DNA of 64,000 nucleotides from Erwinia tracheiphila (GCF_021365465.1 NZ_CP089932.1:930001-994000); one strand, 5' to 3'. Positions 34,987 to 45,405 are shown, counted from the stretch's first letter. Notes: generated by a model from the sequence alone, not told the origin. Program-made: numbers and translations.

Positions 34987-37428
34987 GTGGGTTCATTACC
35001 GGTCAGTGCGATTTTCCCCGCGTTATTATCCGCCCTGCGGCGTTCGCCCCAGGTGCTGCTTATTGCCCCTACCGGCGCGGGAAAATCCACCTGGCTGCCG
35101 TTACAACTGTTGCAGCAGGGCGACTTCAGCGGAAAAATCCTGCTACTGGAACCCCGGCGGCTGGCGGCCCGTAACGTGGCGCAGCGGCTGGCGGAACAGC
35201 TGGGTGAGCAGCCGGGCGAAACCGTGGGCTATCGCATGCGGTCCGAAAACTGCATCGGTCCCGCCACGCGGCTGGAAGTGATTACCGAAGGTATTCTTAC
35301 CCGGATGTTACAGCAGGACCCGATGCTGGAAGGCGTTTCGCTGGTGATGCTCGATGAGTTCCATGAGCGCAGCCTGCAGGCGGACCTCGCGCTGGCGCTG
35401 CTGCTGGATGTGCAGCAAGGACTGCGTGACGACCTGACCCTTCTGCTGATGTCGGCCACCCTGGACGATCGACGCCTGACGACAATGCTGCCCGATGCCC
35501 CGGTGATTTGCGCTGAAGGACGCTCGTTTCCGGTTGAACGGCGCTATGCCTCTTTGCCTGCCACGGCACGGTTCGAACTGGCCGTGGCGCAGCAGGTGGC
35601 GCGGTTACTGCATGAAGAACGCGGCTCGCTGCTGCTTTTTCTGCCGGGCGTGGCGGAAATTCAGCGGGTACAGATTGCGTTAGGTGAGCTGATAGCGGCG
35701 GATACCGAACTCTGCCCGTTGTACGGTGCGCTCTCGCTTGCAGAGCAGCGAAAAGCGATAGCGCCCGCGCCAGCCGGGTGCCGTAAGGTGGTGCTGGCGA
35801 CCAATATTGCCGAAACCAGCCTGACTATTGAGGGGATCCGTCTGGTGGTGGACAGCACACTGGAGCGGGTTGCCCTGTTTGATCCGCGCAGCGGCGTGAC
35901 GCGCTTACAGACTCAGCGCGTCAGTCAGGCGTCGATGATCCAGCGTGCCGGACGGGCAGGGCGTACTGAACCCGGCCTTTGTCTACATCTGATGGCGAAA
36001 GAGCAGGCGGAACGTGCGGCCAGTCATTCTGATGCGGAAATACTCAACAGCGATCTCGCGCCGTTGTGGCTGGATCTGTTGCAGTGGGGCTGCCCCGACG
36101 TCACGCAATTATGCTGGTTGGATCGGCCGCCCGCGCGCAATCTTGATTGCGCACAACGGTTGTTGATGGCCCTGGGTGCAACTGATGCCTGCGGCAGACT
36201 GACCGGCAAAGGGCGGCGCATGGCGGCGCTCGGCAGCGAACCGCGATTTTCCGCCATGCTGATTGACGCATGTGATGATAAAGATCGCGCCAGCACCGCC
36301 GCGCTGCTGGTGGCGATGCTGGAAGAACCCGCGCACGGCAGCATCGATTTGTGCGACGGCGTACATCGTCCACAGAATAACTGGCAACAGCGTGCCGTGC
36401 AGCTGTTGCGCCGCCTGAAAATAACCGGAGGCAAGGCAGACAGCGCGCTGATTGCACCGCTGCTGGCGGGCTCTTTTCCAGACCGTATCGCCCGCCGCCG
36501 GGGGGCGGAAGGCCGCTATCAGCTGGCCAATGGCAGCGGGGCAAAGCTCGAATGCGACGCGGCGCTGACCCGCTATGAATGGCTGGTTGCCCCCGGTTTA
36601 CTGCAGGGCAGCGCCCAGCCGGACGCGCGTATATTGCAGGCGGTGCCGCTGGATATTGAAACACTTATCCGCCAGCAGCCGGAACGGGTAACGCAGCAAA
36701 CTGAAGTGGAATGGGATGAACAGCGCGGCACGCTACGCGCGTGGCGCCGTCAGCAAATCGGTGAACTGGTGCTGGCCGCCCAGCCGATGAGCAAGCCTGA
36801 TGAAGATGAGCTGCACCCGGCGATGCTGCGCTGGATCCGCCTGAAAGGATTATCGGTACTGAACTGGACGCCGCAGGCGGAGCAACTGCGCCTGCGACTG
36901 GTGTGCGCCGCACAATGGCTACCGGAGGAAAACTGGCCCGCTGCCAGTAAGGCAGATTTACTTGTCTCACTGGAAAGCTGGCTGCTGCCTGCCATGCATG
37001 GTGTACGCGATGCCAAAGGATTACAGCAGATTGATGTGGCCAGCGCTTTATTACAATTGCTCACATGGTCCTGTCGTCAGCAACTGGATACTCTGCTGCC
37101 AACTCACTACACTGTGCCCACCGGAAGCCGGCTTCCGATCCGTTATCATCAGGAGAAGCCGCCCGTACTGGCGGTACGATTACAGGAAATGTTTGGGGAA
37201 GCGCAGAATCCGTGCGTGGCCGCAGGGCGGGTTGCCCTGGTGCTGGAACTGCTCTCCCCGGCGCAGCGGCCGTTGCAGATTACCCGCGACCTGTCGGGGT
37301 TCTGGCAGGGTGCGTACTCTGAAGTGCAAAAAGAGATGAAAGGGCGCTATCCGAAACATCACTGGCCGGACAATCCGGCCAGTGCGCTGCCAACGAGCCG
37401 TACCAAGAAGTTTTCGGCATCTTCATGA
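34987..37428 (+). CDS. hrpB: ATP-dependent helicase HrpB
   Basis: HrpB is a DEAH-type RNA helicase of unclear physiological role (not related to hrp type III genes). Motifs: Walker A APTGAGKSTWL, EPRRLAARNVA, DEFHERSLQADL (DEAH-type box), MSATLDD, ATNIAETSLTIEGI, QRAGRAGR. The C-terminal HrpB domain ends MKGRYPKHHWPD. GTG at 34987 is preferred as start (GSLPVSAIF, with GGAG seven bases before it), which matches the E. coli start; the ATG at 34969 would add six residues. Its last codons overlap a frame that leads into mrcB. Confidence 0.94.
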   Translation: MGSLPVSAIFPALLSALRRSPQVLLIAPTGAGKSTWLPLQLLQQGDFSGKILLLEPRRLAARNVAQRLAEQLGEQPGETVGYRMRSENCIGPATRLEVITEGILTRMLQQDPMLEGVSLVMLDEFHERSLQADLALALLLDVQQGLRDDLTLLLMSATLDDRRLTTMLPDAPVICAEGRSFPVERRYASLPATARFELAVAQQVARLLHEERGSLLLFLPGVAEIQRVQIALGELIAADTELCPLYGALSLAEQRKAIAPAPAGCRKVVLATNIAETSLTIEGIRLVVDSTLERVALFDPRSGVTRLQTQRVSQASMIQRAGRAGRTEPGLCLHLMAKEQAERAASHSDAEILNSDLAPLWLDLLQWGCPDVTQLCWLDRPPARNLDCAQRLLMALGATDACGRLTGKGRRMAALGSEPRFSAMLIDACDDKDRASTAALLVAMLEEPAHGSIDLCDGVHRPQNNWQQRAVQLLRRLKITGGKADSALIAPLLAGSFPDRIARRRGAEGRYQLANGSGAKLECDAALTRYEWLVAPGLLQGSAQPDARILQAVPLDIETLIRQQPERVTQQTEVEWDEQRGTLRAWRRQQIGELVLAAQPMSKPDEDELHPAMLRWIRLKGLSVLNWTPQAEQLRLRLVCAAQWLPEENWPAASKADLLVSLESWLLPAMHGVRDAKGLQQIDVASALLQLLTWSCRQQLDTLLPTHYTVPTGSRLPIRYHQEKPPVLAVRLQEMFGEAQNPCVAAGRVALVLELLSPAQRPLQITRDLSGFWQGAYSEVQKEMKGRYPKHHWPDNPASALPTSRTKKFSASS

Positions 37429-37523
37429 AAACAGCTTTTATTTCAGAAGGTTCCCGTTCCGTATTACATCGGGTAAGCACAAAGTGGTCGACCATTACCG
37501 GTGGCCGCTGGCGGAGAAGAAGA

Positions 37524-40007
37524 ATGTCTGACGATCGCGAACCGATTGGGCGCAAAGGTAAAAAGCCCAACCCGCCACGAAGCCCGGCGGGCCGGGGCAA
37601 GCGCAGGGATGATGACGAAGATTTTCAGGATGACGACCATGATAATGAGGAGAGACAATCGGTGCCACGTAACGGAAAGGGGCGTTCGCCGCGCAGGAGA
37701 AGAGGCTGGCTGGGGCTATTTGTAAAGCCGGCGCTGGTCTTTATCTTGGTGATGATCGCCTATGGATTCTACCTTGATGGACAAATCCGCAGCCGTATTG
37801 ACGGCAAAGTCTGGCAGCTGCCTGCGGCAGTATATGGCCGCATGGTTAACCTTGAACCGGGCATGTCCTTAAACAAAAGCGGGATGATCGCTCTGCTGGA
37901 AGGCACACAATATCGTCAGGTGACCCGTATGACGCGTCCCGGCGAATTTACCGTGCAGGGAAACAGTATTGAACTGCTGCGCCGTCCTTTTGACTTTCCT
38001 GACAGTAAAGAAGGGCAAATCCGCGCCAGGCTGACCTTCAGCAATGACGGCCTGAACGAGATAAAAAACCTCGACAGCGGACGTGATTTTGGTTTTTTCC
38101 GGCTCGATCCCCGGCTGATCACTATGTTGCAGTCACCCAACGGTGAACAACGTCTGTTTGTGCCGCGCGCTGGTTTTCCCGATCTGCTGGTGGATACCCT
38201 GGTTGCCACGGAAGATCGTCACTTTTACCAGCACGACGGCATCAGTTTCTACTCAATTGGCCGTGCGTTTCTCGCTAACATTACCGCCGGACGGGCGGTG
38301 CAGGGCGGCAGTACGCTGACGCAGCAGCTGGTGAAAAACCTGTTCCTGACAAACGAACGTTCGCTGTGGCGTAAAGCCAATGAAGCTTATATGGCGTTGA
38401 TCATGGACGCACGCTACAGCAAGGATCGCATCCTTGAGCTGTACCTGAACGAAGTTTATTTGGGGCAGGCGGGCAATGATCAGATTCGTGGCTTCCCGCT
38501 GGCCAGCCTTTATTATTTCGGGCGTCCGGTGGATGAACTAAGTCTCGATCAGCAGGCGCTGCTGGTGGGGATGGTGAAAGGGGCGTCGCTCTATAATCCG
38601 TGGCGTAATCCAACGTTGGCGCTGGAGCGCCGCAATCTGGTGCTACGCCTGCTGCAACAGCAAAAAGTGATCGACCAGGAGCTGTATGACATGCTCAGTG
38701 CGCGCCCTCTTGGCGTGCAACCGAAAGGCGGCGTGATCACGCCGCAGCCTGCCTTTATGCAGATGGTGCGTAATGAACTGCAGGCGAAACTGGGCGATAA
38801 GGTGAAAGATCTCTCCGGGGTAAAAATCTTCACCACGCTGGACCCACTCTCTCAGGATGCGGCGGAAAAGGCGGTGGAAGAGGGCGTTCCGGCGTTGCGT
38901 AAGCAGCGTGGCCTCAACGATCTGGAAACGGCGATGGTGATTGTCGACCGTTTCAGTGGGGAAGTCCGTGCCATGGTGGGGGGGGCCGACCCGCAGTTTG
39001 CCGGATACAACCGCGCCCTGCAGGCTCGACGCTCCATTGGTTCTCTGGCTAAACCGGCCACCTATCTCACCGCACTGAGTCAGCCGGACAAATACCGCCT
39101 GAATACCTGGATTGCCGATAATCCCATTGCGCTGAAGCAGCCTAACGGCCAGATCTGGAAACCCCAGAATGACGACCGTCGCTTTAGCGGTCAGGTGATG
39201 CTGGTGGATGCGCTGGCTCACTCCATGAACGTACCAACGGTAAATCTGGGTATGACGCTTGGCTTGCCGCAGGTGGTGGATACCTGGACCCGTCTGGGGG
39301 TGGCAAAAGACCAGTTGCAGCCGGTTCCGGCGATGCTGCTGGGGGCGCTGAACCTGACGCCGATTGAAGTGGCACAGGCATTCCAGACCATTGCCAGCGG
39401 CGGTAATCGTGCGCAGCTGTCCGCCGTGCGTTCGGTCATAGCTGAAGATGGCACCGTGCTGTATCAGAGCTTCCCGCAGGCTGAACGGGCGGTGCCAGCC
39501 CAGACGGCCTACCTGACGCTTTATGCCATGCAGCAGGTGGCGGAAGAAGGCACCGCGAGAGCGCTGGGTGCGCGCTATGCGAAAGCGCATCTGGCAGGCA
39601 AAACCGGCACCACCAATAACCAGATTGACAGCTGGTTCGCCGGTGTGGACGGCAAGGAAGTGGCCATCACCTGGATTGGTCGGGACAACAACCAGTCGAC
39701 CAAACTTTACGGTGCCAGTGGGGCAATGCAGATCTACCGTCGCTATCTGGATAATCAGGCACCGATGCCGCTGCTGCCTACGCCGCCAGAGGACATTGCG
39801 CCAATGAACGTTGACTCTGCCGGTAATTTCGTTTGTGGCAGCGCCAGCAGCAGCGGGCGTTCGCTGCCGGTATGGACCACCGATGCTAATGCTTTGTGCC
39901 AGCAACAGCAGGCGCAACAACAGCAATTGCAGCAGCAACAGCCGCAGAACGAGCAGAAAGGCAGTGATGGTGTGGCGGGCTGGATTAAAGATATGTTTGG
40001 TAAATAA
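37524..40007 (+). CDS. mrcB: Penicillin-binding protein 1B
   Basis: PBP1B is a bifunctional peptidoglycan synthase: glycosyltransferase and transpeptidase. The ATG at 37524 (MSDDREPIGRKGK) with GGAG seven bases before it fits the family. Order: basic/acidic cytoplasmic tail, one membrane helix (ALVFILVMIAYGFYL), UB2H domain, GT51 domain (ATEDRHFYQHDG with the catalytic Glu; GGSTLTQQLVKNL), transpeptidase with SIGSLAKPATYL (SxxK), SMN in AHSMNVPTVN and KTG in GKTGTTNN. The C-terminal Q-rich tail ends VAGWIKDMFGK. 827 residues. Confidence 0.98.
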   Translation: MSDDREPIGRKGKKPNPPRSPAGRGKRRDDDEDFQDDDHDNEERQSVPRNGKGRSPRRRRGWLGLFVKPALVFILVMIAYGFYLDGQIRSRIDGKVWQLPAAVYGRMVNLEPGMSLNKSGMIALLEGTQYRQVTRMTRPGEFTVQGNSIELLRRPFDFPDSKEGQIRARLTFSNDGLNEIKNLDSGRDFGFFRLDPRLITMLQSPNGEQRLFVPRAGFPDLLVDTLVATEDRHFYQHDGISFYSIGRAFLANITAGRAVQGGSTLTQQLVKNLFLTNERSLWRKANEAYMALIMDARYSKDRILELYLNEVYLGQAGNDQIRGFPLASLYYFGRPVDELSLDQQALLVGMVKGASLYNPWRNPTLALERRNLVLRLLQQQKVIDQELYDMLSARPLGVQPKGGVITPQPAFMQMVRNELQAKLGDKVKDLSGVKIFTTLDPLSQDAAEKAVEEGVPALRKQRGLNDLETAMVIVDRFSGEVRAMVGGADPQFAGYNRALQARRSIGSLAKPATYLTALSQPDKYRLNTWIADNPIALKQPNGQIWKPQNDDRRFSGQVMLVDALAHSMNVPTVNLGMTLGLPQVVDTWTRLGVAKDQLQPVPAMLLGALNLTPIEVAQAFQTIASGGNRAQLSAVRSVIAEDGTVLYQSFPQAERAVPAQTAYLTLYAMQQVAEEGTARALGARYAKAHLAGKTGTTNNQIDSWFAGVDGKEVAITWIGRDNNQSTKLYGASGAMQIYRRYLDNQAPMPLLPTPPEDIAPMNVDSAGNFVCGSASSSGRSLPVWTTDANALCQQQQAQQQQLQQQQPQNEQKGSDGVAGWIKDMFGK

Positions 40008-40016
40008 CACGCCTGA

Positions 40017-40051
40017 CATGGGCACCGTTTTAGGTGGTGCCCATGCCTTTT
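40017..40051 (+). terminator. Terminator of mrcB
   Basis: CATGGGCACC and GGTGCCCATG form a 10-bp stem with a 9-base loop just after the mrcB stop, followed by a short T-rich tail (CCTTTTA). Confidence 0.6.
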
Positions 40052-40232
40052 ACCCTCAATCATGATATTTGCTTCGTGCCGAACCCTGGTCAGTTGTGAA
40101 TTTCAACCAAATAACCTTGTCTGTTTGATTTTTCCCACATTGATCACCCGATTCATGCGGCGAAAATCAGGGAACGATGCCCGATTTGTGCTTGCAGATC
40201 TTCCGCGCATTCGCATATCATCCCATATTTAT

Positions 40233-40251
40233 AATAATGATTCTCGTTTAT
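40233..40251 (+). promoter_or_regulatory. Fur box upstream of fhuC
   Basis: AATAATGATTCTCGTTTAT matches the 19-bp Fur consensus GATAATGATAATCATTATC at 12 positions, including the unbroken core ATAATGAT. It lies 120 bases before the fhuC start. In E. coli the box stands before fhuA; here fhuA is absent and the box directly serves fhuC, so the operon should be derepressed under iron limitation. Confidence 0.7.
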
Positions 40252-40370
40252 ATTTAGTGTCACGCGGTTTGCTGCCGCTGGCAACGAAATACGAGCGGGG
40301 ATCCACCAGCGGTTATTGGTTCTCTATACATCGGGCAACATTCCGCGCTGCCCTCAATCAGAAGAACGCT

Positions 40371-41166
40371 ATGCCCTCTCCATACGTTACACAAACCACT
40401 TTTACCCTCGACAGTGCCACCTTCACCGTGCCTGGCAGAACCTTGCTGCAACCGCTGTCGCTCACTTTTCTATCGGGAAAAGTCTGCGGGCTGATTGGTC
40501 ACAATGGCTCTGGCAAATCCACCTTGCTAAAGATGCTGGGCAGGCATCATGCACCCACCGCTGGTCAGATCTGGCTTAACGGCCAGGCACTGGCGAACTG
40601 GCCCGTGAAATTGTTTGCCCGCGAGGTGGCCTATCTGCCTCAGCAACTGCCGCATGCCGAAGGCATGACGGTGCAGGAACTGGTGTCGATGGGACGCTAC
40701 CCCTGGCACGGTGCGCTGGGGGGGGGTTACGCCGGAAGACCGCCAGCATGTTGAAGACGCCATCGTGCTGGTGGGGCTGAAGCCCTTTGCACAACGGTTG
40801 GTGGACAGCCTCTCTGGCGGTGAGCGCCAGCGGGCGTGGATTGCCATGCTGGTCGCACAACACAGCCGTTGTTTGCTACTGGATGAACCGACCTCGGCCC
40901 TGGACATTGCGCACCAGGTTGAGGTGTTGGCGCTGATTCGGCGGCTCAGTCAGCAGCGGGGCCTGACGGTGATTGCGGTATTACACGATATTAATATGGC
41001 GGCACGTTACTGCGACACCTTGGTGGCGCTGCGCGACGGTGAGATGATTGCCCGGGGTGAGGCGGGTGCCATCATGCAGCCTGAGGTGCTCAACCGGATT
41101 TACGGTATCCCCATGGGAATTTTGCCTCACCCTGACGGCAATACGCCGGTGAGTTTTGTTTACTGA
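40371..41166 (+). pseudogene. fhuC: Ferric hydroxamate ABC transporter ATPase, frameshift in a G run
   Basis: FhuC powers uptake of ferrichrome-type siderophores through FhuB with FhuD. The first frame from 40371 has Walker A (LIGHNGSGKSTLLK) and the Q-loop (AYLPQQLPHAEG), ending at GRYPWHGALGG. The second frame begins GVTPEDRQHVEDAIVLVGLK and has signature LSGGERQR, Walker B CLLLDEPTSALD and the His switch VLHDINMAARYC. The frames meet at nine G (starting near 40718); eight would give one continuous ATPase of about 264 residues. As given the product is split before the signature motif. The gene is followed by fhuD after 14 bases. Slippage or a sequencing error are alternatives to true loss. 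Confidence 0.9.
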
Positions 41167-41180
41167 AGGATGGGGACCTG

Positions 41181-42062
41181 ATGCCTGATTACTTTCGCCG
41201 TCGTCTGCTGATGGCGCTGGCGCTCTCTCCGCTGCTCCCCGCTCTGCCGGGCCGGGCGGCACCTGCTGTGGATGTTCAGCGGATTGTCGCACTGGAGTGG
41301 CTGCCCGTTGAGCTACTGATGGCGCTGGGCGTTACGCCGATGGGTGTGGCGGATCTCTTTCAATACCGATTGTGGGTGGGGGAGCCCGCTTTACCACCGT
41401 CAACGGTGGAAATCGGCCTGCGCACAGAACCTAACCTGGAACTGTTGAGCCAGATGAAACCTTCATTGCTGCTCTGGTCTGCAGGCTATGGACCTTCGCC
41501 TGATAAGCTGCGGCGGATTGCACCGGGAATGGGGTTTGCGTTCAACGATGCCAGCGGTAAACCATTGACTCTGGCGCGCCAGTCCCTGATACAGCTCGCG
41601 GAGCGTATCGGTCGTGTGCCGCAGGCAAACCAGCACCTCGCCGATTTTGATGTGTTTATGGCCGCGGCAAAACAACGTTTTGCAGCCAGGGTGCAACGGC
41701 CCTTGCTGGTGATGTCGATTCTCGACCCCCGCCATGCGCTGGTCTTTGGTAAAGGCAGTCTGTTTCTGGAAGTGATGAAGCAGCTTGGCATCGAAAATGC
41801 GTGGCAGGGAGAAACCAATTCCTGGGGTAGCGCCATTGTCGGGCTGGAGCGGCTGGCCACCCTGCGAGGGGTGGATGCGGTTTGCTTTGATCATGGCGAT
41901 GACACGCTGGTGGCGCAGGTGATGGCAACCCCGTTGTGGCAGGCGATGCCGTTTGTGCGGGAAAACCGTCTGCGCTGCGTGCCACAGGTGTGGTTTTATG
42001 GCACAACCCTTTCTGCAATGCGCTTTTGCCGTTTGATTGATGGCGTGCTGGAGACCGCGTGA
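41181..42062 (+). CDS. fhuD: Periplasmic ferric hydroxamate-binding protein
   Basis: FhuD carries ferric hydroxamates in the periplasm to FhuBC. The twin-arginine type signal RRRLLMALALSPLLPALPG precedes the mature protein. Conserved binding-protein blocks: IVALEWLPVELLMALG, GLRTEPNLELLSQMKPS, WSAGYGPSPDKL, and MATPLWQAMPFVR. 293 residues. Its stop overlaps the fhuB start (GTGA) so translation is coupled. Frame intact. Confidence 0.96.
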   Translation: MPDYFRRRLLMALALSPLLPALPGRAAPAVDVQRIVALEWLPVELLMALGVTPMGVADLFQYRLWVGEPALPPSTVEIGLRTEPNLELLSQMKPSLLLWSAGYGPSPDKLRRIAPGMGFAFNDASGKPLTLARQSLIQLAERIGRVPQANQHLADFDVFMAAAKQRFAARVQRPLLVMSILDPRHALVFGKGSLFLEVMKQLGIENAWQGETNSWGSAIVGLERLATLRGVDAVCFDHGDDTLVAQVMATPLWQAMPFVRENRLRCVPQVWFYGTTLSAMRFCRLIDGVLETA

Positions 42063-44041
42063 AAACATTCTTTCGTTTCCCTGCTGTCCTGATGCTGATT
42101 CTGGCGGCGGTGTTGGCCCTGACTTTTTACAATTTCAATCAGCAGTTGCCTGCGACGCAGTGGCTGGCGGCGCTTCATGCGGCTGACCCTGACCAGGTGG
42201 ATCAGATGGTCTTTCATTACAGCCTGATGCCCCGGCTGGTGCTGTCTCTGCTGGTGGGGGGCGGACTTGGTCTGGTCGGGGTGCTGTTTCAGCAGGTGTT
42301 GCGTAACCCGCTGGCGGAGCCAGGCACGCTGGGCGTGGCGACCGGTGCCCAGCTGGGGCTGACCATAGCTACACTGTGGAGCCTGCCGGGTGGCCCGTTT
42401 TCTCAGCAAATGGCTGCAATGGCAGGGGCCATTTTCGTGGCGATGGTGGTGTTTGGCATCGCCTGGGGGAAACGCCTTTCACCGGTTACGCTGATTCTGG
42501 CCGGCCTGGTGATGTCGCTGTATTGCGGCGCGGCGAATCAGCTACTGAGGCTGTTTAACCATGATCGCCTGCAAAATATCTTCCTGTGGAGCACCGGCAC
42601 GCTTAACCAGATGGACTGGCATAATGTCAGCTTTCTCTGGCTAAAATTGTTGATTGGGCTGTTATTGTCGCTGGTGATGATCCGGCCCATGACGCTACTG
42701 GGGCTGGATGACGGCGTGGCAAAAAATCTCGGGCTGTCGCTGGCGCTGTCGCGGATCGGGGTACTGGCACTGGCGGTGGTGCTCAGTGCACAGCTGGTGA
42801 ACGCTGTCGGTATTATCAGCTTTATCGGGCTGTTTGCGCCGCTGTTGGCAAAGATGCTCGGTGCCAGACGGCTGCCTTGTCGCCTGCTGCTGGCGACGCT
42901 TATCGGCATGTTATTATTGTGGCTGGCCGATCAGGGCGTTATCTGGTTGACTGCTCGCTGGCGGGACGTCTCCACCGGTACGGCAACGGCGATTATCGGT
43001 GCCCCTTTGCTGTTATGGCTGCTGCCGCGGCTGAAAATGACTGCAGTGATTCCGGCCATAAACCAGGGGGATAATGTGCCGCTTGAACGTCACCGCGTGG
43101 CGATCTGGGCAAGTCTTGCAGCGGTGCTGCTGCTGGTTCTGGGTGTCGCCGCCGTGAGTTTGGGTCGGGATGCGCATGGCTGGCACTGGGCGACCGGAGA
43201 ACTCTTGCAGCAACTGATGCCGTGGCGTCTGCCACGCATGGCGGCAGCGTTGACAACCGGGATGATGCTGGGCGTGGCGGGCTGTATTGTCCAGGGTCTT
43301 ACCGGTAACCCGATGGCCAGCCCGGAAGTGCTGGGGATCAGTACCGGGGCGGCGTTTGGCGTGGTTGTCATGCTGTTTATCGTGCCGGGCTATGCCTTTG
43401 GCTGGCTATTGCCCGCAGGTTGTCTTGGCGCTGCCTTAACGCTGTTGGTGATCGCTACCATTGGCGGACGGGGAGGTTTCTCGCCGGAAAGAATGTTACT
43501 GGCAGGAATGGCTCTCAGCACGGTGTTTTCCACCTTGCTGTTGTTATTGCTGGCCAGCGGCGATCCGCGTATGGCGACGCTAATGACATGGATTGCCGGG
43601 TCCACTTATCATGTGGATGCTGCCGGGGCAGGGCGAACGGCGTTGATTACCGCAATATTGTTGGGGCTGACACCACTTTGTCGCCGCTGGCTAATGCTGT
43701 TGCCGCTGGGCAGTGAAACCGCACGGGCTGTCGGCTTGGCCCTGAGGCCCGCGCGCATGGCATTGCTGCTGCTGGCAGCGGCGCTGACCGCAGCGGCTAC
43801 GCTTACCACCGGCCCGCTCAGTTTTGTTGGGCTGATGGCACCGCACATTGCCCGCATGCTGGGTTTTCGCCGTGCATTGCCACAGTTGATTATGGCGGCA
43901 TTGTTGGGGGGCGGCTTGATGACATTAGCGGACTGGTGTGGAAGAATGATTGCTTTTCCGGCACAGATCCCGGCAGGCTTGCTGGCCACCTTGATTGGTG
44001 CACCTTATTTTGTCTGGCTACTGCGAAAAGTTCAGGCGTAA
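42059..44041 (+). CDS. fhuB: Ferric hydroxamate permease FhuB
   Basis: FhuB is a double-length inner-membrane permease: two fused BtuC-like halves of about ten membrane helices each, so a single chain does the work of two. Start at GTG 42059 overlapping fhuD. The first half has the loop GTLGVATGAQLGL after NPLAEP, the second GNPMASPEVLGISTGAAFG, the matching ATPase-coupling and substrate loops. 660 residues, as in E. coli. It is intact, but depends on FhuC, which is frameshifted. Confidence 0.96.
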   Translation: MKTFFRFPAVLMLILAAVLALTFYNFNQQLPATQWLAALHAADPDQVDQMVFHYSLMPRLVLSLLVGGGLGLVGVLFQQVLRNPLAEPGTLGVATGAQLGLTIATLWSLPGGPFSQQMAAMAGAIFVAMVVFGIAWGKRLSPVTLILAGLVMSLYCGAANQLLRLFNHDRLQNIFLWSTGTLNQMDWHNVSFLWLKLLIGLLLSLVMIRPMTLLGLDDGVAKNLGLSLALSRIGVLALAVVLSAQLVNAVGIISFIGLFAPLLAKMLGARRLPCRLLLATLIGMLLLWLADQGVIWLTARWRDVSTGTATAIIGAPLLLWLLPRLKMTAVIPAINQGDNVPLERHRVAIWASLAAVLLLVLGVAAVSLGRDAHGWHWATGELLQQLMPWRLPRMAAALTTGMMLGVAGCIVQGLTGNPMASPEVLGISTGAAFGVVVMLFIVPGYAFGWLLPAGCLGAALTLLVIATIGGRGGFSPERMLLAGMALSTVFSTLLLLLLASGDPRMATLMTWIAGSTYHVDAAGAGRTALITAILLGLTPLCRRWLMLLPLGSETARAVGLALRPARMALLLLAAALTAAATLTTGPLSFVGLMAPHIARMLGFRRALPQLIMAALLGGGLMTLADWCGRMIAFPAQIPAGLLATLIGAPYFVWLLRKVQA

Positions 44042-44121
44042 GGCAGCTAAAAGGCAACGGTATTTATGCTGCATGATGCAAGGCGTTGCCGCTGCCAGTA
44101 CTATCCGCCAGCGGCAAACCG

Positions 44122-45405
44122 TCAGGCCAGTTTTGCGAAACAGCGTTGTGCCGCGTCAACCGTGCGCTGAATATCGTCCTGACTGTGTGCCAGAGACATA
44201 AAGCCCGCTTCGTAAGCGGATGGGGCCAGATAAATGCCTTCATCCAGCATCATGTGGAAGAAATGCCTGAAGCGCTCAATATTACAGCGTGTCACGTCGG
44301 CGTAGCAGGTGACTTCGGACGCACCGGTAAAGAACAGACCAAACATGCCGCCAACATTGTTGACCACCAGCGGAATACCTTCCGCCCGCGCAACGCAACG
44401 CAACCCTTCGGCGAGCTGTATGGTGAGTGCGCTGAGGGTGCTGTGAATACCTGGTTTAGCAATTTCGCTCAGGCAGGCAAACCCGGCGGCCATAGCGACA
44501 GGATTGCCGGAGAGCGTTCCCGCCTGGTAAACCGGGCCGGTCGGTGCCAGTGTATCCATGATCTCCCGACGACCACCGAAAGCGCCCACTGGCATGCCAC
44601 CACCGATAATTTTGCCGAGGCAGGTCAGGTCAGGCTTAACCCCGTAGTGAGCCTGCGCCCCCGCCAGTGCCACCCGAAAGCCCGTCATGACTTCATCAAT
44701 AATCAACAGCGCACCATACTCATCGCACAGCACGCGCAGGCCGGGCAGGAAATTTGGCTGGGGCGGGATGCAGTTCATGTTGCCCGCGACTGGTTCGACG
44801 ATAATGCAGGCAATCTCCTGCGGATATTGTTCAAAGGCGCTACGAACGGAAGAGAGATCGTTGAAGGTGCAGGTCAGAGTATGCTTTGCAAAGTCGGCAG
44901 GGATGCCCGGTGAATTCGGCTGGCCCAGCGTAAGCGCGCCTGAACCAGCTTTGACCAGCAGGCAGTCTGCGTGGCCGTGATAGCAGCCTTCAAACTTGAT
45001 GATTTTGTCTCGCCGGGTAAAGCCTCGCGCCAGACGGATAGCGCTCATGGTGGCTTCGGTTCCTGAGTTGACCATGCGCACCATATCCATGCCAGGCACC
45101 AGGCTGGTGACCAGTTCCGCCATTTTTACTTCCATTTCAGTCGGTGCGCCAAAGCTCAGGCCCCGCTGCGCCGCGTCAATCACTGCATTACGGATGGCCG
45201 GATGATTATGGCCCAATACCATGGGGCCCCAGGAGCCGACATAATCCACATAAGCCTTGCCGTCTGCATCGTATAAATAAGCTCCGTCGGCGCGTTCGAT
45301 AAAAAGAGGTACGCCGCCAACGCCAGTAAAGGCGCGAACCGGCGAGTTGACACCGCCGGGAATAACTTGCTGCGCCTGAGCGTAGAGGTTTTCAGACTTA
45401 CTCAT
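44122..45405 (-). CDS. hemL: Glutamate-1-semialdehyde 2,1-aminomutase
   Basis: HemL makes 5-aminolevulinate, the first committed haem precursor, by moving the amino group of glutamate-1-semialdehyde. It is a class III PLP aminotransferase. The PLP lysine is in [17 protein letters not shown], and [10 protein letters not shown] holds the cofactor-binding Asp. Length 427, one more than E. coli. It is convergent with fhuB and divergent to the clcA remnant. Frame intact. Confidence 0.98.
   Translation of the reverse strand: MSKSENLYAQAQQVIPGGVNSPVRAFTGVGGVPLFIERADGAYLYDADGKAYVDYVGSWGPMVLGHNHPAIRNAVIDAAQRGLSFGAPTEMEVKMAELVTSLVPGMDMVRMVNSGTEATMSAIRLARGFTRRDKIIKFEGCYHGHADCLLVKAGSGALTLGQPNSPGIPADFAKHTLTCTFNDLSSVRSAFEQYPQEIACIIVEPVAGNMNCIPPQPNFLPGLRVLCDEYGALLIIDEVMTGFRVALAGAQAHYGVKPDLTCLGKIIGGGMPVGAFGGRREIMDTLAPTGPVYQAGTLSGNPVAMAAGFACLSEIAKPGIHSTLSALTIQLAEGLRCVARAEGIPLVVNNVGGMFGLFFTGASEVTCYADVTRCNIERFRHFFHMMLDEGIYLAPSAYEAGFMSLAHSQDDIQRTVDAAQRCFAKLA

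Noticed and set aside
34987..37428. HrpB as a type III (hrp) regulator linked to the effector
   Set aside because: The name is shared only; motifs are those of the DEAH helicase HrpB conserved next to mrcB in enterobacteria.
38643..40025. 460-codon open frame on the minus strand
   Set aside because: Lies entirely antisense to mrcB, whose PBP1B motifs are unmistakable; it is a shadow frame with no family resemblance.
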